From: Pseudoxanthomonas sp. SE1
Lineage (GTDB): Bacteria; Pseudomonadota; Gammaproteobacteria; Xanthomonadales; Xanthomonadaceae
Assembly (NCBI RefSeq): GCF_029542205.1
Contig: NZ_CP113783.1
Location: 4,083,001-4,147,000, forward strand
Length of the DNA: 64,000 nt
Reading direction: 5' to 3'
Below are positions 19,460 to 28,835 of this stretch, in pieces. The notes under the pieces are model-generated. The model was not told where the DNA came from, did no database searches, and saw nothing but the letters and a program-made list of their open reading frames with translations. The first letter of the stretch is position 1; each line of letters opens with the position of its first letter. A program made the position numbers and the translations under genes.

Positions 19460-21631
19460 ATGAGCGAACAAAAATCCCTGCTGGTCGAACTCGGCACCGA
19501 AGAGCTGCCGGTCAAGGCATTGCCCGGCCTGGCGCAGGCCTTCTTCGATGGCGTGATCGCGGCGCTGGAGAAGCGTGGCATCGGCTTCGAGCGCGGCGAT
19601 GCGAAGCCGCTGTATACGCCGCGCCGCCTGGCCGTGCTGTTGCCTGCCGTGGATGTGGAGCAGCCGGAGCAGAAGTCGGAAGTGCTGGGCCCCTACCTCA
19701 ACATCGCGCTGGACGCGAACGGTGCGCCGACCAAGGCGCTGGAAGGGTTCGCCGCCAAGGCCGGCATCGACTGGACCGCGCTGGAGCGCACCACCGGTGG
19801 CAAGGGCGAGCGTTTCGTCCACCGCGCGGTGAAGCCCGGCGCGAAGACCGCCGACCTGCTGGCCGACATCGTGCGCGAGGCGCTGGCCGGCATGCCGATC
19901 CCCAAGCCGATGCGCTGGGGCGACCACGACTACGCGTTCGCACGGCCGGTGCACTGGCTGGTGCTGCTGCTGGGCAAGGACGTGGTGGAAGCCGATGTGC
20001 TGGGCGTGAAATCCGACCGCATGAGCCGTGGCCATCGCTTCGAACATGACAAGCCGGTGTGGATCGGCAACCCCGGCGACTACGTCGACGCGCTGCGCGG
20101 CGCGCGCGTACTGGTCGATGCCGATGCCCGTCGTGCACGCATCGTCGATGAAGTGCAGAAGGCCGCCGCCAAGGCCGGCGGCAGCGCGCGCATCACCGAC
20201 GACAACCTGGAACAGGTCGTCTGCCTGACCGAGTGGCCGGCGGCGGTGCTTTGCAGTTTCGAATCCGCGTTCCTGGCCGTGCCGCAGGAAGCGCTGATCG
20301 AGACGATGGAGATCAACCAGAAGTTCTTCCCGGTGCTGAGCGACGGCGGCAAGCTGACCGAGCATTTCATCGGCATCGTCAACATCGAATCGCAGAACGT
20401 CGACGAAGTACGCAAGGGCTACGAGCGCGTGATCCGTCCTCGCTTCAGCGATGCGAAGTTCTTCTTCGATGAAGACCTGAAGCAGGGTCTGGCGTCGATG
20501 GGCGATGGCCTGAAGACCGTCACCTACCAGGCCAAGCTGGGCAGCGTCGCCGACAAGGTCGCGCGCGTCGCGGCGCTGGCGGAAACCATTGCCTCGCAGG
20601 TCGGCGCCGATCCGGCACAGGCTCGCCGCGCCGCGGAACTGGCGAAGAACGACCTGCAGTCGCGCATGGTCAACGAGTTTCCGGAACTGCAGGGCATCGC
20701 GGGTCGTCACTACGCCCTCGCCGCCGGCGAGCCGAAGGAAATCGCACTGGCCATCGACGAGGCCTACCAGCCCCGCTTCGCCGGCGACGACATCGCACTG
20801 TCGCCGCTGGGCAAGGTGCTGGCGATTGCGGAACGGTTGGATACGTTGGCCGGTGGGTTTGCAGCTGGGTTGAAGCCAACCGGCAACAAGGATCCGTTTG
20901 CGTTGCGGCGGAATGCGCTGGGATTGGCGCGGACGGTGATCGAGAGTGCATTTGATCTCGACATGAAGAAAATGATCTACAAGGCGGTAGAGCGGCTGCC
21001 AGAGAATGTGCAGCCCCATGCCGATCGCAACACCGAAACAATGGGGCTGGACCTTTTCGACTTCATAATTGACCGACTGCGTGGCTATTACGCTGACAAG
21101 GGTGTGCCGGCCAATCATTTCAATGCAGTTTCGGCCTTGTATGGTGTCGGGGCTGAAGCCCCTCCTACAGGGCAGGGCATGGATGTAGGAGGGGCTTCAG
21201 CCCCGACCGCACGCTTGCCGGGCTCACTGTACGACTTCGACCGCCGCATCGACGCCATCGGCACGTTCGCGGCGCTGCCGGAAGCCGACGCGCTGGCCGC
21301 GGCGAACAAGCGCATCGGCAACATCCTGAAGAAGGCCGACATCGCCATCCCGCACGCGATCGACCGCGCGCTGCTGACTGATCCCGCGGAGAGCGCGCTT
21401 GCCGAAGCCGTGGAAGCCGTGATCGGTGAGACCGACGAGGCGCTGCACCACCACGACTACGTCACCGTGCTCAACCACCTCGCCCGCCTGCGCCCGCAGG
21501 TGGACGCGTTTTTCGACAGCGTGATGGTGAATGCGGACGACCCGGCCGTGCGCGCCAACCGCCTTGCGCTGCTGAAGCGCCTGGCCGACCGCTTCCGTGC
21601 GGTTGCGGCGATCGAGCATCTGTCGGGCTGA
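19460..21631 (+). CDS. glyS: Glycyl-tRNA synthetase beta subunit with an in-frame REP insertion
   Basis: GlyS is the tRNA-binding subunit of the tetrameric glycyl-tRNA synthetase. The 723-residue protein starts [17 protein letters not shown] and ends with the anticodon-binding-like region ([26 protein letters not shown]). It exceeds the usual length of about 690 because residues about 563-583 are encoded by a perfect inverted repeat (21146-21207) inserted in frame just before [12 protein letters not shown]. Codons from about 20829 to 21145 are distinctly less GC-rich at third positions than the rest and include rare ATA. The final 33 nt of coding sequence are partly duplicated 217 nt downstream. 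Confidence 0.95.
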   Translation: MSEQKSLLVELGTEELPVKALPGLAQAFFDGVIAALEKRGIGFERGDAKPLYTPRRLAVLLPAVDVEQPEQKSEVLGPYLNIALDANGAPTKALEGFAAKAGIDWTALERTTGGKGERFVHRAVKPGAKTADLLADIVREALAGMPIPKPMRWGDHDYAFARPVHWLVLLLGKDVVEADVLGVKSDRMSRGHRFEHDKPVWIGNPGDYVDALRGARVLVDADARRARIVDEVQKAAAKAGGSARITDDNLEQVVCLTEWPAAVLCSFESAFLAVPQEALIETMEINQKFFPVLSDGGKLTEHFIGIVNIESQNVDEVRKGYERVIRPRFSDAKFFFDEDLKQGLASMGDGLKTVTYQAKLGSVADKVARVAALAETIASQVGADPAQARRAAELAKNDLQSRMVNEFPELQGIAGRHYALAAGEPKEIALAIDEAYQPRFAGDDIALSPLGKVLAIAERLDTLAGGFAAGLKPTGNKDPFALRRNALGLARTVIESAFDLDMKKMIYKAVERLPENVQPHADRNTETMGLDLFDFIIDRLRGYYADKGVPANHFNAVSALYGVGAEAPPTGQGMDVGGASAPTARLPGSLYDFDRRIDAIGTFAALPEADALAAANKRIGNILKKADIAIPHAIDRALLTDPAESALAEAVEAVIGETDEALHHHDYVTVLNHLARLRPQVDAFFDSVMVNADDPAVRANRLALLKRLADRFRAVAAIEHLSG
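21146..21207. repeat. REP-type inverted repeat inside the glyS coding sequence
   Basis: Two perfect 24-nt arms (21146-21169 and 21184-21207) in inverted orientation are separated by 14 nt. The arm begins GTCGGGGCTGAAGCCCC and ends TCCTACA. The same arm occurs alone at 36528-36551 after bioC, so it is a mobile or dispersed REP sequence. Here it is translated, without any stop, as part of GlyS. Confidence 0.9.
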
Positions 21632-21842
21632 GATGTGTTCCCTTCTCCCTGCGTGCGGAGAGAAGGTGTCCGGAGAGCCTGCCCCGTACTCGATACGGGG
21701 GCGGATGAGAGGCGAGCGCGGTCGTACTTCAGGCGCCGACGCACCCCGTCTCCGTTCGCCCCTCACCCGCCTTCGGCACCCTCTCCCCGCTGCGCAGGGA
21801 GAGGGGATATTCCGCGCGGTCGCGGCGATCGAGCATCTGTCG
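21593..21842 (+). repeat. Duplicated glyS 3' tail bracketing a palindromic repeat
   Basis: The 33-nt segment 21593-21625 (codons for [11 protein letters not shown]) recurs at 21810-21842 with 3 substitutions (one just inside the left edge), 217 nt away. Between the copies lies a palindromic element of the kind seen at 19315-19440. The second copy is followed by its own in-frame stop (AATTGA), as if it were the original gene end. Confidence 0.75.
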
Positions 21843-21924
21843 AATTGACGTCCTCGCCATCCACCCCCTCCCTGCTTGGGGGGAGGCCTGGGGTGGGGGC
21901 AAGCGCGATGCGCGGATCGCTTTC
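21640..21924. repeat. Palindromic repeats between glyS and tamA
   Basis: The 452-nt gap 21632-22083 contains a CCCTTCTCCC...GGGAGAGGGG mosaic (21640-21808), the duplicated glyS tail, and a further CCCTCCCTGCTTGGGGGGAGG hairpin (about 21863-21885). After about 21925 the sequence is plain and leads to the tamA promoter (GGTATCCT just before the start). I see no protein gene in it. Confidence 0.65.
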
Positions 21925-22083
21925 GTGAGCATCGCTCGCGTCATGTCTCCCTCGCACATCCCGACCTTCCCCCGCATGCGGGGAAAGAGCGCATCGCCGC
22001 GATCGAATGTTTCCGTGAACGATGCGCTGCGTGATCACGCCACTCCTTCACCGCGCTTAACCCGCACCGGGTATCCTCCCCGC

Positions 22084-23868
22084 ATGCGTCGATTCGCCCG
22101 CCTCGCCACCGCCGTCGTCCTGTTCGCCGCCATGGGCAATGCCGGTGCCGCGGCCATCGTCGACAAGGTGCGGATCGAGGGGCTCGACAACGAACTGATG
22201 ATCGAAAACGTCAACACCGCGCTGTCGCTCAACGACTCGCTCGGCAAGCGGCTGGGCGAGTCGCGTCTGGAATACCTGCTGGGTGAAGCCGTCGCCGAAA
22301 CGCGCGAAGCGCTGGAGCCCTTCGGCTACTACTCGCCCACCATCACCGTGGATGCCCCGCGCACCGAAGGCGCCAACGACGAGCGACTCACCATCACCCT
22401 GCGGGTAACCCTCGGCGAACCCGTCCGCGTGCGCGGTCGCGACCTGTCCATCGAGGGCGAGGGCGGCGACGACCGCTACCTGAAGGAAGACCTGGACGCG
22501 TTCGCGCCGAACGTCGGCGAGGTCTTCGACCACACGACCTACGAAGCCAGCAAGCTGACCATCGTGCGGCGCCTGGCGGATCGCGGCTACTTCGATGCCG
22601 ACTTCACCCACCGGCGGGTGGAAGTCACGCGCGCCGAGCACGCCGCCGACATCGCGCTGGGCTGGGTCAGCGGCATCCGCTACGACATGGGCCCGACCAC
22701 CTTCCACCAGGACAAGTTCGACCAGGGGTTGCTGGACAAGCTGGTGTACTGGGAAGAAGGCAGCTATTTCCACCAGGGCAAACTGGATCGCCTGCGCGAA
22801 TCGCTGGTCGGCCTGGACTATTTTTCCAGCATCGACATCCAGGCCAATCCGGACAAGGCCGAGGATGGCCGCGTACCGGTGGACGTGAACCTGGAGCTGG
22901 CCAAGCGCGACATCTACACCGCCGGCGTCAGCTACGGCACCGAGAGCGGCCCCGGTATCCGGCTGGGCCTGGACCGTCGTTACGTGAATTCGCGCGGCCA
23001 CAAATTGTCCACGCACCTGGATTACGCACAGAAGCGCAAGACGCTGCTGACGCAGTACCGCATTCCCGCCTTCAAGTGGCTGGACGGCTGGTACACCGTC
23101 GGCGTGCAGGCCAGCGACGAGCAGACCGACTACATCGACCTGCGCCATGTCGAGTTCACCGGCAGCCGCAGCGGCCAGGTCAGCGAGGACTGGACGGCGG
23201 TGGCGTCGATCCACGCGCTGCGCGAGCGCTGGCGCTATGTCGAAGACGACCCGGTCACCGGCCTGCCGGACACCACCGTGCAGTACGCCACCTTCACCTA
23301 CCCGTCGCTGCGCGCGGACTACACCAACTCGCCGGTCGGCTCGAACCGCCCCGACCAGCTGGCCGGGTCCATCCTGCTGCGCGGCGGCGTGGAAGGCGCG
23401 GGCTCTGACGCCAACTTCCTGCAGTTCCACATGCGCGCGCGCTGGTCGCAGCACTACAAGACCAACAGCGCGCTGATCGTGCGCGGCGAGTACGGCCACA
23501 CCTTCACCAGCTCGCTCGTCGCCATGCCCCCGTCGCTGCGTTTCTTCGCGGGCGGTGACCGCAGCATCCGCGGTTATGCCTGGCGCGAAGTCGGTCCGCG
23601 CCGCGGCGACTACGCGCTGGGGGCGAAGAACGTGCTCACCAGCAGCGTGGAGTACGAGTTCTATCCGAAGGGCGGCCCGTACGGTGGCGCAGTATTCGTG
23701 GACACCGGCAGCGCCTTCGACGGCACCCGTCCCGACCTGAGCACCGGCATCGGCGTGGGCCTGCGCTGGCGTTCGCCGGTGGGGCCGGTGCGGCTGGACC
23801 TGGCGCACGGCCTGAATGACCCGGATTCCAGCTTCCAGATCTACCTCAACATCGGGACGGATCTGTGA
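22084..23868 (+). CDS. tamA: Translocation and assembly module protein TamA
   Basis: TamA is an Omp85-family outer-membrane barrel. With TamB it assists assembly of autotransporters and other outer-membrane proteins and lipid transport. The 594-residue protein has a signal peptide (cut near GNAGAA|AI), three POTRA-like modules (to about residue 275) and a 16-stranded barrel. The barrel bears the Omp85 signature FFAGGDRSIRGYAWRE and ends in NIGTDL. It is coupled to tamB by a 4-nt overlap, as in most proteobacteria. Confidence 0.93.
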   Translation: MRRFARLATAVVLFAAMGNAGAAAIVDKVRIEGLDNELMIENVNTALSLNDSLGKRLGESRLEYLLGEAVAETREALEPFGYYSPTITVDAPRTEGANDERLTITLRVTLGEPVRVRGRDLSIEGEGGDDRYLKEDLDAFAPNVGEVFDHTTYEASKLTIVRRLADRGYFDADFTHRRVEVTRAEHAADIALGWVSGIRYDMGPTTFHQDKFDQGLLDKLVYWEEGSYFHQGKLDRLRESLVGLDYFSSIDIQANPDKAEDGRVPVDVNLELAKRDIYTAGVSYGTESGPGIRLGLDRRYVNSRGHKLSTHLDYAQKRKTLLTQYRIPAFKWLDGWYTVGVQASDEQTDYIDLRHVEFTGSRSGQVSEDWTAVASIHALRERWRYVEDDPVTGLPDTTVQYATFTYPSLRADYTNSPVGSNRPDQLAGSILLRGGVEGAGSDANFLQFHMRARWSQHYKTNSALIVRGEYGHTFTSSLVAMPPSLRFFAGGDRSIRGYAWREVGPRRGDYALGAKNVLTSSVEYEFYPKGGPYGGAVFVDTGSAFDGTRPDLSTGIGVGLRWRSPVGPVRLDLAHGLNDPDSSFQIYLNIGTDL

Positions 23869-26800
23869 GGAAGAAGCCGCTGCCCGACGACCTGACCCCG
23901 GAAGAGCGGGAAGCCCGCATCGCCGAACTGCGCGCGCGTCGCAAGGCGCGCCTGCGCACGCTGGCGATCCGCAGCGCGATCGGCACCGGTGTGCTGGTGC
24001 TGCTGCTGTGCATCGGCCTGTACTGGCTGCTGCAGACCGTCGCCGGCCGCGATGTGCTGCTGGCGCAGATCCAGGCACGGCTGCCGGCCGATGCATCGCT
24101 GACCTACAAGGAAGTCGACGGCCCGATTGCCGGTCCGCTGACGCTGCGCGGCGTGGATTTCCGCTGGGACACGATCCGCTTCACCGCCGACGAGGTCTAT
24201 CTGGAGCCGGACCTGCGCCCGCTGCTCGGCAAGCGCCTGCGACTCGACGCGCTGAAGCTGCGCGGCGCCATGCTCGACATACCGGAAAGCGATGAACCGT
24301 TCGAACTGCCGCACTGGCCCGATCTGTTGCCGCAGATCGAAATGCCACTGGCGATCCAGGCCGACCGGCTGGAGATCGACCGCTTCCTGGTCCGCCAGAG
24401 CGGCCAGCCGATCATCGACATCGCACGCGCCACCGGCGGCATCGATATCGGCGACGGCTACGTGCATGCGGAGAAGCTGGCCATCGCGAGCGATCGCGGC
24501 ACCTTCGGCGTGCACGGCCGCTATGAACCCCGCGATGGCTACGAAACCGACCTGACCGCCACCGGCGTGTTCCCGGCCGCTGCCGGGCGCACCCCTGCCC
24601 GCATCGGGCTGGTCGCGCGCGGCAATCGCGCCCGCATGAACGTGGGCATGTCCGGTGCTGCGCCCGCGCCGGTGCGCGCCACGCTCACGCTGCGCGGGGA
24701 AACGAAACCGACATGGAACTTCGCCGCGAAGACCGAAGCGCTGGATCTGTCGCTGCTGGGCGTGATGGACGACAGCACGCCCGTCTCCTTCGACCTGATG
24801 GCCAAGGGCGCGGGTGGTGCCGCCGACCTGCAGGGCACGGTGCAACAGGGCGACATCGCCGTGGTGATCGAACCTTCGCATGCGCGCATCGACGGCGAAG
24901 TGCTGACCGTGGAGCCGCTGGCGATCCGCGCGTTCGACGGCTATGCCGCGCTGCGTGGCCGCGCGGACTTCACCGTGCCGGAGAACCCCACCTTCCGCTT
25001 CGCGGTGAACGCACGCGGCCTGCGCTGGGGCACGGAAGCGGACAGCATGATCGGCGCCGAGGGCGATTTCGGCGTGGCCGGCAAGCTGGAGGCCTGGGCC
25101 GCCATCGGCAAGGCCACGCTGACGCGCGGCGACGACAGCGCGGTGGTCGAGTTCGATGGCCGTGGCAATGCCGAACGCGTGCAGTTGGAGAAGCTGCAGG
25201 CACGCATGCCCACCGGCACGCTGGACGCCACCGGCATGGTGGGCTGGTCCCCCGTGCTGGACTGGGACGTGAAAGCGACACTGGCCGGTTTCGATCCCGG
25301 TTACTTCGCGACGGGCTGGAACGGCACCATCTCGGGCGATCTCGCCTCGAAGGGACGCCAGCGCGAGGATGGGTTGTTCCAGGGCACGCTGGACGTGCCG
25401 AAGCTCGCCGGCCGCCTGCGCGACCGTCCGCTCGACGCACGCGGCACGTTCGCGCTGGACGGCAACAACGGTGAAGGCGATCTTGCGCTGTCACTGGGCG
25501 GCAGCCGGGTCATCGCCAAGGGCAAGGTCGGCGACACGCTGGACGTGGACGCCACTTTCAGCCCGCTCAACCTGGCCGACCTGCTGCCCGGCGCCAGCGG
25601 CACGCTGGCGGGCACGATCAATCTCACCGGTGCACGCATGGCGCCCGACATCAACGCCGATCTCGGCGGCGAGAACCTGCGCTGGAACGACTGGAGCGCC
25701 GGTGCGCTCAGCCTGCGTGGCCGACTGCCCTGGCGCAGCGGCAACGGCGACCTGGCACTGCAGGGCCGCGCCGTGGAGGCCGGCACCGTGCTGGACAGCG
25801 TCAACCTCACTGCGCGCGGGGCGGTGGAAGACCTGCGCTTCGAGGGCGATGCCCGCAATGCGATGGGCGCGGTCGCACTGTCCGGTTCGGCGCAGCGGCG
25901 CGGCGCCAACTGGCAGGGCACGCTCGACGCGCTGCGCATCGCGCCGTCGAAGGGCAATCCGTGGACGTTGCGGCAGCCGGCGCGATTCGCGCAGAGCGGC
26001 GCCAACTGGACGCTGTCGGAGAGCTGCCTGGCCTCGGACATCGGCGGTGCCCTGTGCGCCAGCGCCAACTGGCCGCGGCAGGGACTGCAGGTACGCGGCG
26101 ATGCGTTGACGCTGGCGCTGGTGCAGCCGTGGCTGCCGCCCAGCAACGGCCGCCCGCTGACGCTGCGCGGCGAGTTCACCCTCGACGCGACGCTGCGCCC
26201 CGCCGGCAATGCATGGCAGGGCGAAGTGCATCTGGCTTCGCTGGATGGCGGCCTGAAGATGGGCACCACCGCGCGTGGCGAGATCATCCGTTACGACAAC
26301 TTCACCCTCGACGTGGACTTCACGCCGCAGCGCATCCAGGGACGCCTCGGCACCGGCTTCAAGGGCGATGGCTATGTCGACGCCACGTTCAACACCGGCT
26401 GGGATGCGTTCGCGCCGCTGAAGGGCGACCTCTACTTCCACAACTCGCGGCTGTTCTGGATGGAACTGTTCTCGCCGGACCTGGTGCGCCCGCGCGGCAA
26501 GCTGGCCGGACACATCGGTGTCGCCGGCACACGCGGCCAGCCGCTGCTGAGTGGCGAAGCCACGCTGACGGAATTCACCGGCGAACTGCCCGCATTGGGC
26601 GTATCGCTGGCCGACGGTGGTGCCGAACTGGTCGCCCTTTCCGACGGCAGCGCGCGCATCGACGGCAGCATGAAGACGGTGTCGTCCACCGGCGGCACCG
26701 GGACCGGCGGCGTCCTCAACGTGGCCGGCACGCTGGGCTGGAACAACGACACCACGCCGCTGCAGTTCCAGGTGCGCGGCGACAACGTCCTGGTCGCCGA

Positions 26801-27698
26801 CACGACCGACCTGCGCGCCGTCGCGTCGCCGAACATCCAGGTGGGCTTCGCCGACAACACCATCCAGGTGCGCGGTGAAGTCGGCATCCCCTCGGCGACC
26901 ATCGATGTGGAGAAACTGGACGATGGCGTGTCCGCCTCGGAAGACGTGGTGGTGCTGGATCCCGCCGATCCCGAACGTGCGCCGAGTTCGCGACTGGACC
27001 TGGACCTCGCACTCAAGGTAGGCGACGAGGTCAACCTGAAGGGCTATGGCCTGGAAGGCACGCTGGCCGGCACCCTGCACGTGCGCTCGCAGCCCGGCCG
27101 CGAAATGCTGGGCACCGGTCGCCTGGACGTGGACGGCCGTTATGAAGCCTACGGGCAGAAACTGCGCATCACCCGCGGCGAACTGACCTGGAGCAACAAC
27201 GCGATCTCCGATCCGCGCATCAACATCCGCGCCGAACGCGAAGTGGCCAGTGCCAGCGTCACCGCCGGCATCGACGTCACCGGCCGAGCCAGCCAGCCGC
27301 GCGCACGCGTGTGGTCGAACCCGTCGTTGTCCGAATCCGAAGCGCTGGCGTACCTGGTGCTGGGCCGTTCGCTCAACACCGCCAGCAGCGACGAAAGCCG
27401 GCAGATCAACGCTGCTTCGTCCGCACTCGGCGCGGGTGCGGGCCTGCTGGCATCGCAGCTCGGCGCGAAGATCGGCCTGGACGATGCCGGCGTGCTGGAG
27501 TCGCGCACGCTCGGTGGCTCCGTGTTCGGCGTGGGGAAATACCTGTCGCCCAAACTGTACGTGAGCTACGGCGTATCGATGGTCGGTTCCGGCTCGGCCG
27601 TGACCCTGAAGTACCTGCTGCGCAAGGGCTTCGACGTGGAGATCGAATCCAGCACCATCGAGACCCGCGGCTCGATCAACTGGCGCAAGGAGAAGTAG
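23865..27698 (+). CDS. tamB: Translocation and assembly module protein TamB
   Basis: TamB is a very long beta-helical (AsmA-like) periplasmic protein anchored in the inner membrane. It bridges to TamA and probably conducts phospholipids between the membranes. The 1277-residue protein has an N-terminal anchor (about 33-56), a long repetitive beta region and the C-terminal DUF490/TamB domain. That domain has PRAR.WSNPSLSESEALAYLVLG and ends with SVFGVGKYLSPKLYVSYG and a barrel-like tail. The start is GTG 23865, overlapping the tamA stop. Confidence 0.93.
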   Translation: MRKKPLPDDLTPEEREARIAELRARRKARLRTLAIRSAIGTGVLVLLLCIGLYWLLQTVAGRDVLLAQIQARLPADASLTYKEVDGPIAGPLTLRGVDFRWDTIRFTADEVYLEPDLRPLLGKRLRLDALKLRGAMLDIPESDEPFELPHWPDLLPQIEMPLAIQADRLEIDRFLVRQSGQPIIDIARATGGIDIGDGYVHAEKLAIASDRGTFGVHGRYEPRDGYETDLTATGVFPAAAGRTPARIGLVARGNRARMNVGMSGAAPAPVRATLTLRGETKPTWNFAAKTEALDLSLLGVMDDSTPVSFDLMAKGAGGAADLQGTVQQGDIAVVIEPSHARIDGEVLTVEPLAIRAFDGYAALRGRADFTVPENPTFRFAVNARGLRWGTEADSMIGAEGDFGVAGKLEAWAAIGKATLTRGDDSAVVEFDGRGNAERVQLEKLQARMPTGTLDATGMVGWSPVLDWDVKATLAGFDPGYFATGWNGTISGDLASKGRQREDGLFQGTLDVPKLAGRLRDRPLDARGTFALDGNNGEGDLALSLGGSRVIAKGKVGDTLDVDATFSPLNLADLLPGASGTLAGTINLTGARMAPDINADLGGENLRWNDWSAGALSLRGRLPWRSGNGDLALQGRAVEAGTVLDSVNLTARGAVEDLRFEGDARNAMGAVALSGSAQRRGANWQGTLDALRIAPSKGNPWTLRQPARFAQSGANWTLSESCLASDIGGALCASANWPRQGLQVRGDALTLALVQPWLPPSNGRPLTLRGEFTLDATLRPAGNAWQGEVHLASLDGGLKMGTTARGEIIRYDNFTLDVDFTPQRIQGRLGTGFKGDGYVDATFNTGWDAFAPLKGDLYFHNSRLFWMELFSPDLVRPRGKLAGHIGVAGTRGQPLLSGEATLTEFTGELPALGVSLADGGAELVALSDGSARIDGSMKTVSSTGGTGTGGVLNVAGTLGWNNDTTPLQFQVRGDNVLVADTTDLRAVASPNIQVGFADNTIQVRGEVGIPSATIDVEKLDDGVSASEDVVVLDPADPERAPSSRLDLDLALKVGDEVNLKGYGLEGTLAGTLHVRSQPGREMLGTGRLDVDGRYEAYGQKLRITRGELTWSNNAISDPRINIRAEREVASASVTAGIDVTGRASQPRARVWSNPSLSESEALAYLVLGRSLNTASSDESRQINAASSALGAGAGLLASQLGAKIGLDDAGVLESRTLGGSVFGVGKYLSPKLYVSYGVSMVGSGSAVTLKYLLRKGFDVEIESSTIETRGSINWRKEK

Positions 27699-27700
27699 GC

Positions 27701-28759
27701 GTGCTGCCGTCGCTGACGGCGCGGCGCCTGCATGCGCAGGGCATCAGCGCGCCCACGGCGGCGTCGCCTGCCGATGTCGTCCGGCACATGGTCGCGATGC
27801 AGGCGCAGGACTACCACGCCGCACTCTGGGCCGTCGGCCTGCGCACCAAGGGCGGCACGCTGGCCCAGGTGGAGGACGCGATCGCGCGCGGCGAGATCGT
27901 GCGCACCTGGCCGATGCGCGGCACGCTGCACCTGTTGGCGCGCGATGACGTGCGATGGATGGTCTCGCTGCTGGCGCCGCGCGTGCAGGCCGCAAACGCT
28001 GCACGCATTTCCCGCGAATTCGGTTTCGACATGCCCACGCTGGCACACGGCCGCCGGGTGATGGAGCAGGCGCTTTCCTCCGGCATGCCGGTCACGCGAT
28101 CCGAGCTGTATGCACGCATGGAGGCTGCGGGTATCGCGAGCGCGCACCAGCGCGGCCTGCACCTGCTGAACTGGCTGGCGCACGAAAGCGTGGTCTGCCA
28201 GGGACCCCGGCACGGAAGACAGCCGACATTCGTGCTGATGGATGCCTGGGTCCCGCCCAGCGCGCCGCTCGGCCGCGACGAAGCCCTGCACCGGTTGGCG
28301 CAGCGTTACCTGCTGGGCCACGGGCCGGCGACCGCCGCCGATCTTGCATGGTGGTCGGGGCTGACGCAGAAGGATGCACTGCGGGCGCTGACGCTCGCCG
28401 ACGCCGCGCTGGAGAAAGAGACGCGGGACGGCACGACGTGGTGGTGGCGTGCCGACGCTCCCGTCACCGCGAAGTCGCGCGCCATCCACTTGCTGCCCGC
28501 GTTCGACGAATACCTGATCGGCTACCGCGACCGCACGCCGGTGCTGGATGCCGAGCATACCCGGCGCGTGATCGGCATCAACGGACTGGTGTCGGCCACG
28601 GCGATCATCCAGGGCCGCGTAGCGGCGACATGGAAGCGCGCGACGGCCGGCAACAGCGATATCGCGCTCGAACCCCTCCGCGCCCTGGAGGAAGCCGAGC
28701 ACACCGGCATCCGGCGCGCGGCGCAACGGTGGCGACGCTTCCTCGGCGACGCGCGCTGA
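27701..28759 (+). CDS. AlkZ-like winged-helix DNA glycosylase family protein
   Basis: This 352-residue protein belongs to the HTH_42 (AlkZ/YcaQ) superfamily of tandem winged helices. The family catalytic motif QxQ is present near the N terminus in VAMQAQDYHAALWAV, followed by RTWPMRGTLHLL and the late block LLPAFDEYLIGYRDR. AlkZ unhooks interstrand crosslinks and E. coli YcaQ (AlkX) removes alkylated bases; the QxQ form groups with AlkZ. The start is GTG 27701, only 2 nt after tamB, so it is the third gene of that transcript. The biological link to tamAB is unclear. Confidence 0.8.
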   Translation: MLPSLTARRLHAQGISAPTAASPADVVRHMVAMQAQDYHAALWAVGLRTKGGTLAQVEDAIARGEIVRTWPMRGTLHLLARDDVRWMVSLLAPRVQAANAARISREFGFDMPTLAHGRRVMEQALSSGMPVTRSELYARMEAAGIASAHQRGLHLLNWLAHESVVCQGPRHGRQPTFVLMDAWVPPSAPLGRDEALHRLAQRYLLGHGPATAADLAWWSGLTQKDALRALTLADAALEKETRDGTTWWWRADAPVTAKSRAIHLLPAFDEYLIGYRDRTPVLDAEHTRRVIGINGLVSATAIIQGRVAATWKRATAGNSDIALEPLRALEEAEHTGIRRAAQRWRRFLGDAR

Positions 28760-28835
28760 CGACGCGGCACCGGCCATCGTTGCCGCACCGTCGCGAGCCC
28801 GATATCGTCGCCGTCTTCTCCGCCGGATCCTGACC

